Positions 61,709 to 64,000 of a stretch of 64,000 bases of DNA are shown piece after piece. The DNA lies in assembly GCA_019155185.1 (NCBI GenBank), contig CM032811.1, positions 6,158,075-6,222,074 of the forward strand, given 5' to 3'. A program made the translations under genes and the position numbers. This stretch comes from Beaufortia kweichowensis. Its lineage: Eukaryota; Chordata; Actinopteri; Cypriniformes; Gastromyzontidae. The notes under the pieces were generated by a model. It saw nothing but the letters and a program-made list of their open reading frames with translations. It made no database searches and was not told the origin of the DNA. How positions within the stretch are numbered: the stretch's first letter is position 1; the number at the start of each line of letters is the position of its first letter.

Positions 61709-63894
61709 CGCGACGGGCGGCACTTTCAGCACCACGAAGTCTCAGACAGCACCACAGCCTCTCCAGCCCGGCGAGTACCGGCTCCTTACAACCTCTGATG
61801 TCTGTTGGTATTAATATATTGCCGGTCAATAATGGGAGGGGTCTGTTATTTGTTTAACCCTTTCCTTAACGGATGAACTGGAGTAGCCCGTGTACATCTG
61901 TTCTCTCGTTCGGTCGTTTTGTGGCACGTGAACAATGTGCAGTGATTTCCAATGGCACCTTTATGTGTGAATCATGCGCATCCGATATTTCAACTACATT
62001 TGCAAAAGGCAAATTCATCTTCCTCCTATTTGCAAGAGGCAAATATTGCAGGAAAAAAACAAAAACTTAATTTTAAAAAGTTACATTTATTGGGTAAATC
62101 TTGCTTTTTGTGATTACCACACCTTTACCTATTTTATTGCTTTATATCATTTTATTTTAATAAGTATTATTCTAATCGTAATACAATACATAAAACACAA
62201 GCATTATATATAAAAAACACAGAACTTAACGTCTTTAAAATACATCAGGCCAAAATAGTTTAAAGGTAGTATTTGGAGTAAAAAATATTTCATTTGCATT
62301 TTTTAGACATTTGTACATGCACGTGCACCGAGAGACTTAATTCTGCATAATGGATGTAGGGTGTAATGGATATTCGTGTTGTGACCGCAAGTAACCCCCA
62401 TCGCTCCCAACACTTCGAGATTTACTTTGGTGACGCGGCAAGGAGGAGGTTCCTGTCGCGCTTTCCATAGTAACAAGAGATGGGGTGATTCTTCCGACCC
62501 AACGAGATTGGGCATTCTAATTGCACAAAGGGAATGGGTAGTGACCTAATTTGGAACAGTGGGCTTTTCAATGGAGACGAATGAAGATCTCAATGCAGTT
62601 ACATTTGTTGTGCACATCAGTCAGTGTCTTCATCTTTTCCTATGGTTACATGGACCTTTACTTAAGGATCTTTTAAAGAAGACTTTAATAATGTCTTAGG
62701 CGCCACCAACATCAAAAGAGTCACGCGAGGAGAGACTGCACGTTTGTCCACATTCAAATAGATTTATTTACATATTTAACTAAAAAGAGAGACTTATTTA
62801 AATGTGCATTCTGCACGTGATGGGAAAAAATTGTCTTCTACTTCTGGTGAAAGAAAAAAAAAATACCTATAATTTTTTTAGGTCTAGATGATATTTTAAT
62901 TTTTTATGTAGCTAATGGTTATAATTGCTCACACAAACTAAGAATATTAACCACATGGATGGGAAAATGTCCAAATGCAAAATGTTTACGGTCGGCTTTT
63001 AAAGATCACCCATTAAGACCCACACTTGGCAAAGAAATCCATTTGATGGGGGTGGAAACAAATGGTGTAAAATCACCAGAGGCAACATGCGACAATGTTA
63101 GAAAATCCGCTCGATGTATTATTAATGTAATGCTCATTAAAAGTTTTGCCAGGATATTAATCGCAGTGTGTTCCACATATCTACAGACTTTAAAACGTCT
63201 TCAACATTAAAATATGATTGCAACCCATACGAAAGGTCCAAACGTATATGAAATGCATAAATGTGTTGTTTTTATAGAGTACTGCGTGTATTTGAGCAAT
63301 TTTGTTCGTCACTTGGGCGGGATAAAGTTCTTTTCTAAATAAAGATACTTTTAAAGATACTAAAATTGCTTTAATTTAATCTTAACAATATCTCCAAACA
63401 GTGAAACGTAAGGTAATTTCATTTTCGTTCTTTCGTTCTTTCTTTGTGTTTGTAAACACTTATGAAAATGCCCTTATTTATAATTATAAATGCATTTACA
63501 ATATAAATGCCCAAATATAAATAAATGCCCTCATATCTTATATTTTTTAATAAAGGTAATAATTATTAGATTTGTTTAAAAACATGTATTACAGTTAGCT
63601 GGCATTTGCTTGTAGCTGCATTCATCCTGTGCTATCATCAGATTTTTCATCCAATATACTAATGTGAGTATATTTACCAAATACAAAATGTGTTTATTAA
63701 ATATGGTAACTAAAGATGACTTTGGTTTTTGCTCAGTAAACAGTAACACTGGATTACAGGAGTCCTGCAGCTAATGGTTAAGCGATAAGTCTCAGACAGA
63801 GGAACAGACACGCCCACTTTGGACTAGCTGAACTTTACGCCACATACATCCCGTTACCGAGGTTAGTTTTACTCAGTCTAACTGTCCTTCCAAG
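61709..63894. other. Intergenic region at the right end
   Basis: Just upstream of the phospholipase start is its probable promoter. Beyond it there is AT-rich sequence with a few short ORFs that show no recognisable family. Near 62459-62475 the plus strand reads gctttccatagtaacaag, which resembles an RFX half-site. I see no gene. Confidence 0.4.
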
Positions 63895-64000
63895 ATGGAT
63901 GTTTTAGCTGTTCCTCAAAAGAGACAACAAGGCTGGTATTTGTCACTTATGGCTCCAAACACAAAAGGACCAAAGTTTGCCTGGCTTGATCCATCAAGAC
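63895..64000 (+). CDS. Start of an unidentified gene, cut by the window end
   Basis: An ATG (caagATGG context) opens 35 codons beginning MDVLAVPQKRQQGWYLSLM and continuing to the edge without a stop. There is no obvious signal peptide in this part. I do not recognise the protein. The preceding 100 bases look like an ordinary promoter or 5' UTR, but the true reading frame and identity need the next window. It could be a chance ORF. Confidence 0.4.
   Translation, partial: MDVLAVPQKRQQGWYLSLMAPNTKGPKFAWLDPSR

Noticed and set aside
62303..63210. Short ORFs in the right-hand spacer (62.3-63.2 kb)
   Set aside because: Under 90 codons, not recognised, no promoter or splice signals beyond chance.

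Overview
This is vertebrate DNA from a bony fish, most likely a cyprinid. It is AT-rich, the genes have many introns with GT-AG boundaries, and the protein-coding content is clearly vertebrate. The introns and spacers carry short interspersed elements of the kind I know from zebrafish and carp: SINE tails, 'agttcaccc' MITEs and 'aaaggttctt' elements. All gene models below were assembled by eye from reading frame, splice consensus and remembered family sequences. No alignment was run.

Layout, left to right. (1) 0.4-7.0 kb, plus: a single-pass receptor with eight Ig domains of nectin/PVR type, apparently two four-domain modules in a row. (2) 8.1-11.4 kb, minus: RRP8, a nucleolar rRNA methyltransferase, with a one-base frame break in an A9 run. 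(3) 11.9-13.0 kb, plus: MED29, sharing a compact divergent promoter with RRP8. (4) 13.7-24.5 kb, plus: C2CD3, a centriolar multi-C2 protein of more than 30 exons, with two one-base frame breaks. (5) 25.4-26.7 kb, minus: a VPS37-family ESCRT-I subunit. (6) 28.5-32.1 kb, plus: CAMKK1-like kinase. (7) 37.6-41.0 kb, minus: 14-3-3 gamma. (8) 42.1-43.3 kb, plus: two SH3 domains from the C-terminal end of a RIM-binding protein. (9) 43.75-43.84 kb, minus: a clear miR-142 hairpin with a possible spliced host transcript. (10) 47.6-49.6 kb, plus: a GPI-anchored CA4-type carbonic anhydrase. (11) 51.3-55.9 kb, plus: two tandem DHRS11-like short-chain dehydrogenases. (12) 58.5-61.7 kb, minus: a group III secreted phospholipase A2 with a very long lysine-rich tail. 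(13) 63.9 kb, plus: the first codons of an unidentified gene, cut by the window end.

The genes do not form an operon-like system. The links between them are regulatory or evolutionary: a shared RRP8/MED29 promoter, a RIMBP-type gene next to miR-142 (as at human TSPOAP1/MIR142), and a local DHRS11 duplication. The points most worth checking are the duplicated nectin-like ectodomain, the Ser-to-Cys change at the catalytic position of both DHRS11 copies, the miR-142 locus with its possible host exons and ETS/RUNX sites, the phospholipase tail, a pair of TTAA-flanked MITEs, and three isolated one-base frame breaks that look more like assembly errors than gene death.
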